Source: Rhizobium sp. CSW-27 (GTDB lineage: Bacteria > Pseudomonadota > Alphaproteobacteria > Rhizobiales > Rhizobiaceae). From it: a stretch of DNA of 64,000 bases. The number at the start of each line of letters is the position of its first letter. Within the stretch, counting starts at the first letter, position 1. The stretch is taken from positions 496,001-560,000 of the forward strand of contig NZ_JAHHZO010000001.1 of NCBI RefSeq assembly GCF_018760785.1, read 5' to 3'. The translations under genes and the position numbers were made by a program. Of this stretch, positions 16,084-25,507 are shown in pieces. The notes under the pieces were generated by a model. The model did not search any database. It was not told the origin of the DNA and worked only from the letters and a program-made list of their open reading frames with translations.

Positions 16084-18986
16084 AGATGGCGGCTTCCCTC
16101 TGGTGTTTCCTCGTCCACCGGCTGGCCATGCTGGCGGCCTGTCTTTTCCTTGCGCTGCCCCCGGTGGCGGCCTTTGCCTTCGAGCCGGTGAAGATCTCCC
16201 GCGACGACCGGGCGCTCGACCTGACGGCAACCACCGACATCTATGCCAACCAGGGCGAGGCCTTCCAGGTTTCGACGGCGGCCGGTGCCGATGGCATTCG
16301 CCGTCGCATCGAGGTGCGTTCGGCCACGCCCGGCCACCAGGGCGACTGGGCGGTGTTTGCGCTGGCAAACGTCTCCGAGGAACAGCTGGAGCGCGTCATC
16401 GTCGCGCCGCACTTCCGTCTTGTCGGCTCGCGCCTCATCTGGCCGGATCTCGGTTCGCAGCGCATCAATGCCATCACGCCCTCAGAGGGTTTCGCGCTGG
16501 ACCGCGTGCCGAGCCCGGATGCCGACGTATTCCGCATCACGCTGAACCCCGGCTCCGTCATCACCTTCGTGGCGGAACTTACCTCGCCCAACCTGCCGCA
16601 GATCTATCTGTGGGAGCCGGACGCCTACAAGGATACGGTCAACTCCTTCACCCTCTATCGCGGCATCGTGCTCGGCATTGCCGGCCTGCTGGCGGTCTTC
16701 CTCACCATTCTCTTCGTGGTGAAGGGCACCTCGATGCTGCCGGCGGCCGCAGCGCTCGCCTGGGCGGTGCTGGTCTATATCTGCGTCGATTTCGGCTTTC
16801 TGGAAAAGCTGGTCGCCATCAGTTCCAGCGACGAGCGAATATGGCGGGCCGGCGCGGAGGTGGCGCTGGCATCATCGCTGGTGATCTTCCTCTTCGCCTA
16901 TCTGAACCTCAACCGCTGGCACGTGCATCTGGGCTATGCCACCTTTGCCTGGATCGTCGGCCTTGGCCTTCTGTTCGGCGTGGCGATCTACGATCCCTCG
17001 ATTGCCGCCGGCATTGCCCGCATTTCGCTGGCGCTGACCGCCACCGTCGGCATCGGCCTCATCATCTATCTCGGGCTCAACCGCTTCGACCGGGCGATCC
17101 TGCTGGTGCCGACCTGGGCGCTGATTCTCGTCTGGCTGTTCGGCGGCTGGCTGACGGTCACCGGCAAGCTCGACAACGACATCATCCAGCCGGCGCTCGG
17201 CGGCGGTCTGGTGCTGATCGTGCTGCTGATCGGCTTTACGGTGATGCAGCACGCCTTTGCCGGCGGCGCCTATCAGCAGGGGCTGTTCTCCGATCTGGAG
17301 CGCCAGTCGCTGGCGCTGATGGGCAGCGGCGATACCGTCTGGGACTGGGACGTGGCGCGCGACCGGCTGGTGACGACGCCCGACATCTCGCTCAGGCTCG
17401 GCCTGTCGCCGGGCAGCATGCACGGACCGGTGCGCAACTGGCTGCCGCGCCTCCACCCCGACGACCGCGACCGCTTCAAGGCGACGCTCGACGTGCTTCT
17501 GGAGCACCGCAAGGGCAAGCTGAACCACGAGTTCCGCATCCGCGCCGAGGACGGGCATTTCCACTGGCTGCAGATCCGTGCGCGGCCGGTGCTGGGGTCC
17601 AATGGCGAGATCATCCGTTGCGTCGGCACCATCGTCGATGTGACGGAGCCGAAGAATTCGGTCGAACGACTGCTGGTCGATGCGCTGCACGACAACCTGA
17701 CCGGCCTGCCGAACCGCCAGGTCTTCCTCGACCGGCTGCAATCGGTGCTCGCGATTGCCGCGACCAGTGACAGCGTGCGCCCGACCGTGCTGACCATCGA
17801 CATCGACCGCTACAAGCAGGTCAACGACACGCTCGGCATTGCCGCCGGCGACAACATCCTGATTGCCCTGACGCGCCGCCTGCGCCGCCTTCTCAAGCCG
17901 CAGGACACGCTGGCACGCATTTCCGGCGACCAGTTCGGGCTGATTCTGGTCTCCGAGCGCGATCCCGCCAAGGTCGCCGATTTCGCCGATGCCGTCAGCC
18001 AGGCGATCATGGTGCCGATCAACTTCGCCAATCGCGAGGTGATCCTGACCGCCTCCATCGGCCTCTGCTCCTGGGTGGACCAGCAGGAAAGCGCCGCAAG
18101 CCTGCTCAGCGACGCCGAACTGGCCATGTACCGGGCCAAGCGTGCCGGCGGCAACCGGGTGGAACCCTTCCGCCCGGCCTTCCGCACCAATGCGACGCCC
18201 GACCGCCTGCAGATCGAGACGGATCTGCGCCGCGCCATAGAGCGGCGCGAACTCTCGCTCGCCTACCAGCCGGTCATCCGGCTGACCGATGGCGAGCTTG
18301 TCGGCTTCGAGGCGCTGATGCGCTGGGAACATCCCAAGCGGGGCAATATTCCACCGGGCGAGTTCATTCCGATTGCGGAAATGTGCGAGCTGATCGGGCC
18401 GCTCGGCATGTTTGCGCTGGAAAGCGCCACGAGCGACCTGGCGGGCTGGGAAAAGCAGGCGGGCGAACTGCCGATCTTCCTGTCGGTGAACCTCTCCAGC
18501 GCGCAACTGCTGAACGCGGATCTCTATACCGAAATTCGCGCCCTGCTCGCCCGTACCGATATCGAGCCGGGCCGGCTGAAGCTCGAACTGACCGAATCCA
18601 TGATGCTGGAAAACCCGGAACAGGCGCGCCTGGTGCTGAACAAGCTGCGCGATCTCGGCGTCAGCCTCGCCATCGACGATTTCGGCACCGGCTATTCCTC
18701 GCTCGGCCAGCTTACCCAGTTCCCCTTCGACACGATCAAGCTCGACAAGTCGCTGGTTACCAATGACAGCGACAAGGGACTGGTGGTGCTGCGCTCGGTG
18801 ATTGCCATGGCGCGCGCCATGGACATGTCGATCGTCGCCGAAGGCATCGCCTCGGACGAGGCGGCGATGGAACTGGCCAAGATGGGTTGCCAGTTCGGCC
18901 AGAGCTTCCTGTTCGGCGCACCCATGGCCGCCGATGCCGTGCAACGCCTGCTGAAGGAACGCTTTCCGCTGACCAAGCGGGCCTAG
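16080..18986 (+). CDS. Membrane c-di-GMP phosphodiesterase with degenerate GGDEF
   Basis: A receptor of 968 residues. In order: signal peptide (1-33), a periplasmic domain of about 170 residues with 7TMR-DISM-like features, a seven-helix membrane block (about 195-395), PAS (about 410-530), GGDEF (from HDNLTGLPNR near 537), and EAL (from about 720). The GGDEF signature is changed to SGDQF near 614, so cyclase activity is unlikely. The EAL domain keeps FEALMRWEHP, ELTESMM, IDDFGTGYSSL, IKLDKSL and VAEGI, so c-di-GMP hydrolysis is expected. It overlaps the acetyltransferase stop as ATGA and ends the thrC run. Confidence 0.92.
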   Translation: MKMAASLWCFLVHRLAMLAACLFLALPPVAAFAFEPVKISRDDRALDLTATTDIYANQGEAFQVSTAAGADGIRRRIEVRSATPGHQGDWAVFALANVSEEQLERVIVAPHFRLVGSRLIWPDLGSQRINAITPSEGFALDRVPSPDADVFRITLNPGSVITFVAELTSPNLPQIYLWEPDAYKDTVNSFTLYRGIVLGIAGLLAVFLTILFVVKGTSMLPAAAALAWAVLVYICVDFGFLEKLVAISSSDERIWRAGAEVALASSLVIFLFAYLNLNRWHVHLGYATFAWIVGLGLLFGVAIYDPSIAAGIARISLALTATVGIGLIIYLGLNRFDRAILLVPTWALILVWLFGGWLTVTGKLDNDIIQPALGGGLVLIVLLIGFTVMQHAFAGGAYQQGLFSDLERQSLALMGSGDTVWDWDVARDRLVTTPDISLRLGLSPGSMHGPVRNWLPRLHPDDRDRFKATLDVLLEHRKGKLNHEFRIRAEDGHFHWLQIRARPVLGSNGEIIRCVGTIVDVTEPKNSVERLLVDALHDNLTGLPNRQVFLDRLQSVLAIAATSDSVRPTVLTIDIDRYKQVNDTLGIAAGDNILIALTRRLRRLLKPQDTLARISGDQFGLILVSERDPAKVADFADAVSQAIMVPINFANREVILTASIGLCSWVDQQESAASLLSDAELAMYRAKRAGGNRVEPFRPAFRTNATPDRLQIETDLRRAIERRELSLAYQPVIRLTDGELVGFEALMRWEHPKRGNIPPGEFIPIAEMCELIGPLGMFALESATSDLAGWEKQAGELPIFLSVNLSSAQLLNADLYTEIRALLARTDIEPGRLKLELTESMMLENPEQARLVLNKLRDLGVSLAIDDFGTGYSSLGQLTQFPFDTIKLDKSLVTNDSDKGLVVLRSVIAMARAMDMSIVAEGIASDEAAMELAKMGCQFGQSFLFGAPMAADAVQRLLKERFPLTKRA

Positions 18987-19134
18987 CGTGTCGCCACACA
19001 GCTGCGTTACAGCGGACGCCAGGGTGGCGCACCTGCATCGATGACGGGAGATGCCGCGCCATGCGAGCGTGACATCTCCACGCCAGCGGACCGGACAGGC
19101 GCGCGCCCCTGCGGTGGCCCGGTCTGTCCATCGA

Positions 19135-20196
19135 TCAATACTGCCCGTGCACCAGTCCATGGATGAATTCGAGCTTGGCCACCACGGTGGATGTCAGGAT
19201 GAAGGGATAGAGGTCCGGCATGCCCATGGAGCGATGGACGCTGTTCAGCGCGACGCCGAAGGGGATCCAGACATCGACGAGCTGCGCCGCATTGCGCGCC
19301 CGGTAGGGATCGAAGCCCACTTCGGAAGCCAGATCCTCATGACCGCGCGGTTCCACCACCATGCCGAAGGCGCGCGCGGTCTCCAGCGTGTCGACGATGT
19401 GCAGGTAATGCGCGAAACATTCGGCAAAATCCTCCCAGGGGTGGCTGCTGGCATAGGTGCTGATGAAGTGTTCCTGCCAGTCCGCCGGTGGCCCCTCTTC
19501 GTAATTGCGCCGCAGCGCCTCGGCATAATCCTGCCGCTCGTCGCCGAAGGCCTCGCGGAAGGGCCCGAGCCGGCCGCGATCCTCCACGAGCTTCTGCCAG
19601 ATGTAATGGCCCGTCTCGTGCCGGAAATGGCCGAGCAGCGTGCGGTAGGGCTCGTTCATCGAGACCCGCACCTGCTCGCGCGTCACATCGTCGGCCTCGG
19701 CGGCGCGGATGGCGATGCGGCCGTTCTCGTGGCCGGTCACGGCGGGCTTGACGCTGCCGTCCGGCCGCACATCGTCCACCAGAAAATCGAAGACCAGACC
19801 GTGATCGGGATCTTCGGCGCGGGTGGTGCGCGGCAGGTTCCACCTCAACAGCGAATAGAACAGGTGGCGCTCGGCCTGGCTGATGCGCCGGAACTGCAGG
19901 AGCCCCGCCTTGGTTGCCGCGTCGGGGACCAGGCGATTGTGCCGGCAGGCAAGACAGAAGGTTTCCTGCCCCTCCGCCGGCACCGTCCAGTTGCAGATGT
20001 CGTTCACCTCGTTGGCGCAAAGCCTGACGGCGTGCCAGCGATCCGCCACCAGCCGCCAGCTGCCATCGGCGCCTTCCCGCAACGCATGCATGGCAAGCCG
20101 CTCCGGCACGAAGGCGAGGCGATGGCCGCAATTGACGCAGACGCGATTGTCGAAATGGATCGACTGACCACAATGATCGCATTGGTAGAGGCGCAT
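19135..20196 (-). CDS. Putative zinc-binding metallopeptidase with N-terminal zinc ribbon
   Basis: A 353-residue protein of the family annotated as putative zinc-binding metallopeptidase. Two CxxC knuckles (YQCDHCGQ, VCVNCGH) and a further CLAC form an N-terminal zinc ribbon. The peptidase motif is HFRHETGHYIW (HExxH), with a downstream WEDFAECFAHYLHIVDT that probably gives the third ligand. The substrate is unknown. The ATG at 20196 begins the zinc ribbon directly; an upstream ATG at 20256 would add 20 unconserved residues. A CsbD-like gene lies just upstream on the same strand. Confidence 0.86.
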   Translation of the reverse strand: MRLYQCDHCGQSIHFDNRVCVNCGHRLAFVPERLAMHALREGADGSWRLVADRWHAVRLCANEVNDICNWTVPAEGQETFCLACRHNRLVPDAATKAGLLQFRRISQAERHLFYSLLRWNLPRTTRAEDPDHGLVFDFLVDDVRPDGSVKPAVTGHENGRIAIRAAEADDVTREQVRVSMNEPYRTLLGHFRHETGHYIWQKLVEDRGRLGPFREAFGDERQDYAEALRRNYEEGPPADWQEHFISTYASSHPWEDFAECFAHYLHIVDTLETARAFGMVVEPRGHEDLASEVGFDPYRARNAAQLVDVWIPFGVALNSVHRSMGMPDLYPFILTSTVVAKLEFIHGLVHGQY

Positions 20197-20269
20197 GTCC
20201 GGTTCCGTCAGCCACAAGAAAGCCCGCCTCGCCACGGGCGAAGCAGGCTCCATCAAAGTTCAGAAGTGA

Positions 20270-20461
20270 TCAGGCGCGGTCTACGACGTTCTTCGCCGCA
20301 TCCTTCACCTCGCCCTTGGCATGTTGCCCCTTGCCCTTGGCTTCCTGCGCCGTGCCGTCGGCCTTCATCGAACGGTCGTTCGTCATGTCGCCGGCTGCCT
20401 GCTTGGCCTTGCCGGCCATTTCATTGGCCTTGCCGCTGACCTTGTCGCTCATGCTGCTCAT
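20270..20461 (-). CDS. CsbD-family stress-response protein
   Basis: A 63-residue, highly charged, Ala/Lys-rich protein (SDKVSGKANEMAGKAKQAAG, then DGTAQEAKGKGQHAKGEVKDA) with the CsbD repeat pattern. CsbD proteins are general stress proteins of unknown mechanism and are predicted to be disordered or helical. A ribosome-binding site (GAGGAGAAGACCC on the minus strand) supports the ATG at 20461 over the longer open frame. Confidence 0.88.
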   Translation of the reverse strand: MSSMSDKVSGKANEMAGKAKQAAGDMTNDRSMKADGTAQEAKGKGQHAKGEVKDAAKNVVDRA

Positions 20462-20578
20462 GGGTCTTCTCCTCGTTGGGCCACCCCATGGTGGCGTTCG
20501 AGGGAAAAACGCCGGCACCGGCAGTTGGTTCCCCGCAGGTCTGCACAACAGATGCGAGCGGTTGCGGCCATTCACGGC

Positions 20579-21184
20579 TCAGGCGTGGCCGGCCTCGCGC
20601 GACAGAAGCTCCGGGCGAACCCCCAGCAGGGCCAGCGCCCGGTCATATTTGCCCTCCAGCGCCGTATCGAAGATCAGGTCCTCGCTGGCCGGGCAGTTCA
20701 GCCAGCCATTGGCAACGATTTCCGCCTCCAGCTGGCCCGGACCCCAGCCGGCATAGCCGAGCAGCATGGTGGCACGGCTGGGGCCGCGCCCGTCATAAAT
20801 GGCGCGCACGATGTCGATGGTCGCCGTCAGCGAAATGTCGTCGCTGACCGGAATGCTGCTTTCGCTGGAATAATCGTCGGAGTGCAGCACGAAGCCGCGG
20901 CCGGTTTCCACGGGTCCGCCGCCCAGGATGGGGAAATCCCGGGTGTGGCTGGGCAGCATGATGGCCTCCGGCTGGTCCACCAGTTTCAGGTGCAGCAGGA
21001 TTTCGGCAAACGAGATCGGCTGCGAGCGGTTGATGATGAAGCCCATGGCACCGGCCGGCGAATGGGCGCAGACATAGACCACCGTCCGCTCGAAATTTCC
21101 GTCCTGCATGCCCGGCATGGCAATGAGGAACTGGCCATCCAGAAATCCCCGTTCCTGCCTGTCCTTGAGTATCGACAATGCCAT
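20579..21184 (-). CDS. YqgE/AlgH family protein
   Basis: A 201-residue cytosolic protein of UPF0301. Diagnostic segments are [38 protein letters not shown], and the C-terminal [19 protein letters not shown]. The biochemical function of the family is unknown; AlgH was linked to alginate regulation in Pseudomonas. An excellent AAGGAGG site six bases before the ATG at 21184 fixes the start. It is divergent from the DsbD-domain gene. Confidence 0.93.
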   Translation of the reverse strand: MALSILKDRQERGFLDGQFLIAMPGMQDGNFERTVVYVCAHSPAGAMGFIINRSQPISFAEILLHLKLVDQPEAIMLPSHTRDFPILGGGPVETGRGFVLHSDDYSSESSIPVSDDISLTATIDIVRAIYDGRGPSRATMLLGYAGWGPGQLEAEIVANGWLNCPASEDLIFDTALEGKYDRALALLGVRPELLSREAGHA

Positions 21185-21428
21185 CGTGCCTCCTTGATCG
21201 GTAGGCCCGGCCCGTGGGCGGGCGGCTTCACTGCGTGCGGTTCGCCAAAGCGGCCTGGCAAGCAGACGACGCATGGCAAAGCCCGTTGGCGGGCGCCGGC
21301 CACGCGCTGACCGATACGACCCGCACCAGAGCAAGATGGGGCAGGCCTTATCCGCAATCAACCGAAAATGATGTACTTTTCAAGGTTGTGACTGGAAGGT
21401 GCTGCGCGCCTCGTCTAAATCTGGCGTC

Positions 21429-22271
21429 ATGATCACCAAAATGCTTCCGCCGTTCCGCCGTCATGCGAAAGCCGCCCTGCTTGCGGCAGCAGCCGTGCTT
21501 TTGGCTCATGGCAGCCAGGCCGCAACCAGCGATTGGGCGCAGAATGACGGCGGGCGCATGCGAATCATTGCCCTGCCGGCCAAGGCCGACGGCACCGTGG
21601 AGGGCGCGCTGCAGATCGAGCCGGGTCGCGGCTGGATCACCTACTGGAAGGAGCCGGGACAGGCCGGCATTCCGCCGCAGATCTCGCTCGATCCCGGCGA
21701 GGGCATTACCCTGCAGAAGATGGAGTTTCCCGTACCGCGCCTGTTCGATGCAGGCGGCCTGAAGGATCTCGGCTATGACCACGCCGTCACCCTGCCATTC
21801 ACATTGAAGGTGGACGATCCCGCCGCACCGCTGAAGATCCGCGCCAGCGCCTTCATCGGGCTGTGCCGCAACATCTGCATTCCCTTCCAGGCGGATTTCG
21901 AGGTGGACCTGACCAGGAACGCCGGCCTGCCGCTGGAGGAAAACATGATCCTCGACGAGGCCCGCCGGAAGCTTCCCGAGCGGCCGTCCGACGATTTCAG
22001 CGTCACCCATTATGCGCTGACCGCCGGGCGCGAGAAGCTGAGCCTTGCGCTGCGGCTGCCGGAAGGGATCGAGAAGCCGCAGATCTTCGTGGCGACGCCG
22101 GGCGGGCAGGTGCTGTTCGACCAGGCCAATCCCCGCATGATCGACGGGCATTACGTGGTCGACATGCCCTTCGGCAAGCGCCCGCCCGGCACCGGCGGTA
22201 AGGACAAGCACTGGGACATTCTGGTGATTGCCGGCAATCGCGCCATGGAAACCAAGCTTGCCTTCGATTGA
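21429..22271 (+). CDS. Periplasmic DsbD N-terminal-domain-like protein
   Basis: A 280-residue secreted protein with a signal peptide (about 1-35, cleavage near SQA-ATSDW) and an immunoglobulin-like domain of the thiol-disulfide corrector family (DsbD-alpha type). A CxxxC pair in ASAFIGLCRNICIPFQADFEVDL is the likely redox site, and RGWITYWKEPGQAGIPP is the family block. It lacks the transmembrane and thioredoxin domains of full DsbD, so a partner such as a CcdA/ScsB-type protein is needed. A peroxiredoxin gene follows after 59 bases on the same strand. Confidence 0.82.
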   Translation: MITKMLPPFRRHAKAALLAAAAVLLAHGSQAATSDWAQNDGGRMRIIALPAKADGTVEGALQIEPGRGWITYWKEPGQAGIPPQISLDPGEGITLQKMEFPVPRLFDAGGLKDLGYDHAVTLPFTLKVDDPAAPLKIRASAFIGLCRNICIPFQADFEVDLTRNAGLPLEENMILDEARRKLPERPSDDFSVTHYALTAGREKLSLALRLPEGIEKPQIFVATPGGQVLFDQANPRMIDGHYVVDMPFGKRPPGTGGKDKHWDILVIAGNRAMETKLAFD

Positions 22272-22330
22272 GCCCGCTCTATAGTCGCGGACGGATTTGC
22301 CGACCTTCCATTTCCATCAAGGAGAACATC

Positions 22331-22816
22331 ATGACGATTTCCGTCGGAGACAGCCTGCCTGCCGCCACCTTCAAGGAAAAGACCGCCGATGGCCCGGTCG
22401 AGGTTACGACCGACGCCCTGTTCAAGGGCAAGAAGGTGGTGCTGTTTGCGGTGCCGGGCGCCTTCACCCCCACCTGCTCCATGAACCACCTGCCGGGCTA
22501 CCTGGAAAACCGCGATGCGCTGATGGAGCGCGGCGTGGACGACATTGCCGTGCTTTCGGTCAATGACTGGTTCGTCATGGGCGCCTGGGCGGAGAAGAGC
22601 GGCGGCATGGGCAAGATCCACTTCCTGTCCGACTGGGATGCCGCCTTCACCAAGGCGCTCGGCCTTGACATGGACCTCTCGGCCGCCGGCCTCGGCACGC
22701 GCTCCAAGCGCTATTCCATGCTGGTGGAAGACGGCGTGGTGAAGTCGCTCAACATCGAGGAAAATGCCGGCCAGGCCACCGTTTCCGGCGCCGCCGCCAT
22801 GCTGGAACAGCTCTGA
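22331..22816 (+). CDS. Peroxiredoxin (Prx5 type)
   Basis: A 161-residue thiol peroxidase that reduces hydroperoxides. The peroxidatic Cys49 lies in FAVPGAFTPTCS, and the Prx5 pattern continues with VNDWFVMGAWAEKSG and the TRSKRYSMLVEDGVV strand. Reduction is expected through glutathione/glutaredoxin or thioredoxin. A good AAGGAGAA site precedes the ATG at 22331. A rho-independent terminator follows at 22843. Confidence 0.93.
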   Translation: MTISVGDSLPAATFKEKTADGPVEVTTDALFKGKKVVLFAVPGAFTPTCSMNHLPGYLENRDALMERGVDDIAVLSVNDWFVMGAWAEKSGGMGKIHFLSDWDAAFTKALGLDMDLSAAGLGTRSKRYSMLVEDGVVKSLNIEENAGQATVSGAAAMLEQL

Positions 22817-22842
22817 GCATCGTTTCGCACCGATCTTTCCGC

Positions 22843-22875
22843 AAGGCGGTCCCCGCAGGGGCCGCCTTCTTTTTT
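22843..22875 (+). terminator. Rho-independent terminator of the peroxiredoxin gene
   Basis: Stem AAGGCGG / CCGCCTT (22843-22849, 22862-22868) with an inner CCCC/GGGG pairing, followed by CTTTTTT. Confidence 0.85.
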
Positions 22876-22940
22876 GTGCCGGTGGCGCCCGGCCATGCGA
22901 ACGGCTGCCGATGACGCCGGACGAAGCGGGTATCCGCTCA

Positions 22941-22955
22941 TTAAGCAAATTCTAA
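22941..22955. promoter_or_regulatory. Near-consensus CtrA site upstream of the chemoreceptor
   Basis: TTAA-N7-CTAA, one mismatch from TTAA-N7-TTAA, about 185 bases upstream of the chemoreceptor GTG in an AT-rich patch. Confidence 0.3.
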
Positions 22956-23138
22956 ACATGTATTGCTAATAAAGAACGGACTGACGTTGGACTGCATCAG
23001 GCTGTTCGACCGCGGTCAGTGACATCGTGGCCACCGCCGTCTGCCGGCATGAACTGTTCCGGAACCATGATCACTTCAACGGCATGCCAGGCAATGAATG
23101 CTCCCGGCACTGCGCTTTCCAGGGCAACGGGAGTTCAC

Positions 23139-25094
23139 GTGAAGCACGTTTCCATCGTCGGTAAATTTCTCACCATCATGGCCGCATTCGGCCTGATGAC
23201 CTTCGGCCTTTCGCTTTACGAGAGCCAGCAACTCTACAGCGTGGACGAGAGCTACAGCGGCCTGCTGGAACAAGAAACCAGCGCCTCGCTCTATCTGGCC
23301 CGCTCCAACCGCAGCCTTCAGTCGGCACGCGCCAGCATCGGCGACCTGATGATGGCCCGCTCGGAGGAAGCGAATGCGCGTGCGGTGGCAAGCCTGCAGG
23401 AGGCGCGACAGAGCTTCGTCAAGTTCATGGATGTGGCCGCTGCCGCCATGCCGGGCACCCCGGAGATCGGGCAGTTGAAAGCCAGCGGGCTGCAGGTGAT
23501 CGACACCACCTGTGCCGCGGCAATCGCCGCCGGGAAGGCCGCCACCACCGAGGAGGAAATCACCGCCTCGCAGCAGTTGTTCCTGCAGCAGTGCCAGCCG
23601 GCCTTCGCCGAACTCTCCCCCCGCTTTACCACCGTCACCAGCCAGATGGTGGATGCTGCCGCGCGCGAAAGCGAGGCACTGACCGCCAGCGTCCACAGCG
23701 CCGCCATCATGACGCTCGGCACCGTGGTTCTGGCTCTGGTGCTTGCCCTGACCGCCGGATTCCTGGCGGTGCGCACCTGGCTGGTCCGTCCGATCCAGGC
23801 CCTGTCCGTCACCATGAAGACGCTCGCCAATGGCGACCTGACGGCTACGGTCGAGGGAACCGACCGCCGCGACGAGATCGGCGGCATGGCCCAGGCCGTG
23901 CAGGTGTTCAAGGACAACGGCCTCAAGGCCCGCGACCTGGAGCGCGACGCGGCAACCAACCGCAGCGCCAGCGAAGCCGAACGCGCCCGTGCCGCCGAAG
24001 CCGAGCGCCAGCGTGCCCAGGAGATGGCGCAGGCCACCTCCGGCCTCGCGGAGGGGCTGAAGCATCTCTCCAGCGGCGACCTGACCTTCCGCCTCAGCGA
24101 GCCCTTCGCCCGCGACTTCGAAGCACTCCGTGCCGATTTCAACGCCGCCGTCCAGCAGCTGTCCGACAGCCTGCGGGCCGTCTCCAATGCCACCGGCTCC
24201 ATCGACAGCGGCGCCCGTGAAATCAGCCAGAGCGCCGAGGACCTGTCGAAGCGCACCGAGCAGCAGGCCGCCTCGCTGGAAGAGACCGCCGCAGCCCTGG
24301 ACCAGATCACCACCAATGTGTCGAATGCCTCCAAGCGCACCGAGGAAGCCCGTCACGTGGCGATGGAAGCCAACAAGTCGGCCCGCCGCTCCGGCGAGGT
24401 GGTCTCCAATGCCGTCTCCGCCATGCAGCGGATCGAGCAGTCCTCCAACCAGATTTCCTCGATCATCGGCGTGATCGACGAGATCGCCTTCCAGACCAAC
24501 CTGCTGGCGCTGAACGCCGGCGTGGAGGCCGCGCGTGCGGGCGAAGCCGGCAAGGGCTTTGCCGTCGTCGCCCAGGAAGTGCGCGAGCTTGCCCAGCGCT
24601 CGGCCCAGGCCGCCAAGGAAATCAAGGATCTGATCCGTAACTCGGTCGACGAGGTGTCCACCGGCGTCAAGCTGGTGCAGGAGACCGGCGACGTGCTGAA
24701 GGTAATCGAGGATCAGGTCATCGCGATCAACAGCCAGCTGGATGCGATCGCCACCTCGGCCAGGGAACAGTCGGTCGGCCTGGCGGAGGTCAATACGGCC
24801 GTCAACCAGATGGACCAGACCACCCAGCAGAATGCCGCAATGGTGGAGGAATCGACGGCTGCAAGCTCTGCCCTTGCCGGCGAAGTGCGCCGCCTGCGCG
24901 AAATCGTCTCCGAATTCCGCCTCGGTGGAAACGATGTTGCCGCTCCGCGCCGACCGGAGGCCGTGCGGGCCGCTCATGCCCCCGCCGCCTCACCCGCGCC
25001 CTCCCCTGCACCATCCCCGGCCCGCCGCATGATGGCGAAGGTGGCCGGCGCCCTCGGCGGCGGTGCCGCAGCCGAAAGCTGGGAAGAGTTCTGA
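23139..25094 (+). CDS. Methyl-accepting chemotaxis protein
   Basis: A 651-residue chemoreceptor: TM1 (about 7-27), a periplasmic four-helix-type ligand domain (28-195) containing two cysteines, TM2 (about 196-217), HAMP, and a signalling domain whose hairpin tip (IDEIAFQTNLLALNAGVEAARAG) lies near residue 450. It ends in SWEEF, matching the xWxxF pentapeptide that tethers CheR/CheB to receptors, after a Pro/Ala-rich linker. The start is the GTG at 23139, with AACGGGAG upstream. The ligand is unknown and no che genes are adjacent. Confidence 0.93.
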   Translation: MKHVSIVGKFLTIMAAFGLMTFGLSLYESQQLYSVDESYSGLLEQETSASLYLARSNRSLQSARASIGDLMMARSEEANARAVASLQEARQSFVKFMDVAAAAMPGTPEIGQLKASGLQVIDTTCAAAIAAGKAATTEEEITASQQLFLQQCQPAFAELSPRFTTVTSQMVDAAARESEALTASVHSAAIMTLGTVVLALVLALTAGFLAVRTWLVRPIQALSVTMKTLANGDLTATVEGTDRRDEIGGMAQAVQVFKDNGLKARDLERDAATNRSASEAERARAAEAERQRAQEMAQATSGLAEGLKHLSSGDLTFRLSEPFARDFEALRADFNAAVQQLSDSLRAVSNATGSIDSGAREISQSAEDLSKRTEQQAASLEETAAALDQITTNVSNASKRTEEARHVAMEANKSARRSGEVVSNAVSAMQRIEQSSNQISSIIGVIDEIAFQTNLLALNAGVEAARAGEAGKGFAVVAQEVRELAQRSAQAAKEIKDLIRNSVDEVSTGVKLVQETGDVLKVIEDQVIAINSQLDAIATSAREQSVGLAEVNTAVNQMDQTTQQNAAMVEESTAASSALAGEVRRLREIVSEFRLGGNDVAAPRRPEAVRAAHAPAASPAPSPAPSPARRMMAKVAGALGGGAAAESWEEF

Positions 25095-25118
25095 GATCAT
25101 CAACCGACGAGACGAGGG

Positions 25119-25144
25119 AAAGCGGTCCGCCAGGGCCGCTTTTT
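25119..25144 (+). terminator. Rho-independent terminator of the chemoreceptor gene
   Basis: Stem AAAGCGG / CCGCTTT (25119-25125, 25136-25142) followed by TTTTC. Confidence 0.8.
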
Positions 25145-25338
25145 CATTTTGCCCGAAGGCATCGGCAAGCGGCGGGGCGGCCGCCTCATTTTCTTCATGC
25201 GCGGCCTCAACGCCGCATGCGATGCCCCTGCGGAGGAAGCCTCCGGCCGCGTTTTGCCTGACCCCGAAGATCAGGAGAACAGACATTGCGGGTGGTGCGC
25301 TTTCCCGAAGCCTGCCCTTGCCTTCATCTTGCCGCATT

Positions 25339-25353
25339 CGTTATAACATAACG
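25339..25353. promoter_or_regulatory. Zur box of the zinc transporter operon
   Basis: CGTTAT-AAC-ATAACG, a perfect inverted repeat that fits the GTTAT-N3-ATAAC core of alphaproteobacterial Zur sites. It lies 31 bases before the first start codon of the operon, where binding would block transcription when zinc is plentiful. Confidence 0.75.
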
Positions 25354-25384
25354 TCGTTACAAAGTTACATGGCGAAGGCGCAGC

Positions 25385-25507
25385 ATGTCCGGTATTCCCT
25401 CCCCCTCCAGCCTGTTGCAGCAGGCGGCATTGACGCGTGTGGCGGTCGCCCTTGTCCTGATCGGCGGGCTGTGGCTGGCCATCGGCTGGGCGGTTGCATT
25501 GCCATGA
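25385..25507 (+). CDS. Small single-pass membrane peptide heading the zinc operon
   Basis: A 40-codon frame (MSGIPSPSSLLQQAALTRVA, then a hydrophobic stretch ending in LWLAIGWAVALP) predicts one transmembrane helix at about residues 18-38. It starts just after the Zur box and its TGA overlaps the ATPase ATG as ATGA (25504-25507), the same coupling as between the next two genes. The function is unknown; it may be an accessory subunit or only a leader that sets translation of the ATPase. The ribosome-binding site is weak (GAAGGCG). Confidence 0.6.
   Translation: MSGIPSPSSLLQQAALTRVAVALVLIGGLWLAIGWAVALP

Larger units (their letters stand above)
22817..23138 (+). other. Intergenic region between peroxiredoxin and chemoreceptor
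   Basis: It holds the peroxiredoxin terminator (22843-22875) and an AT-rich promoter-like zone around 22935-22980 with a near-consensus CtrA site. I see no coding sequence in it. Confidence 0.6.
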
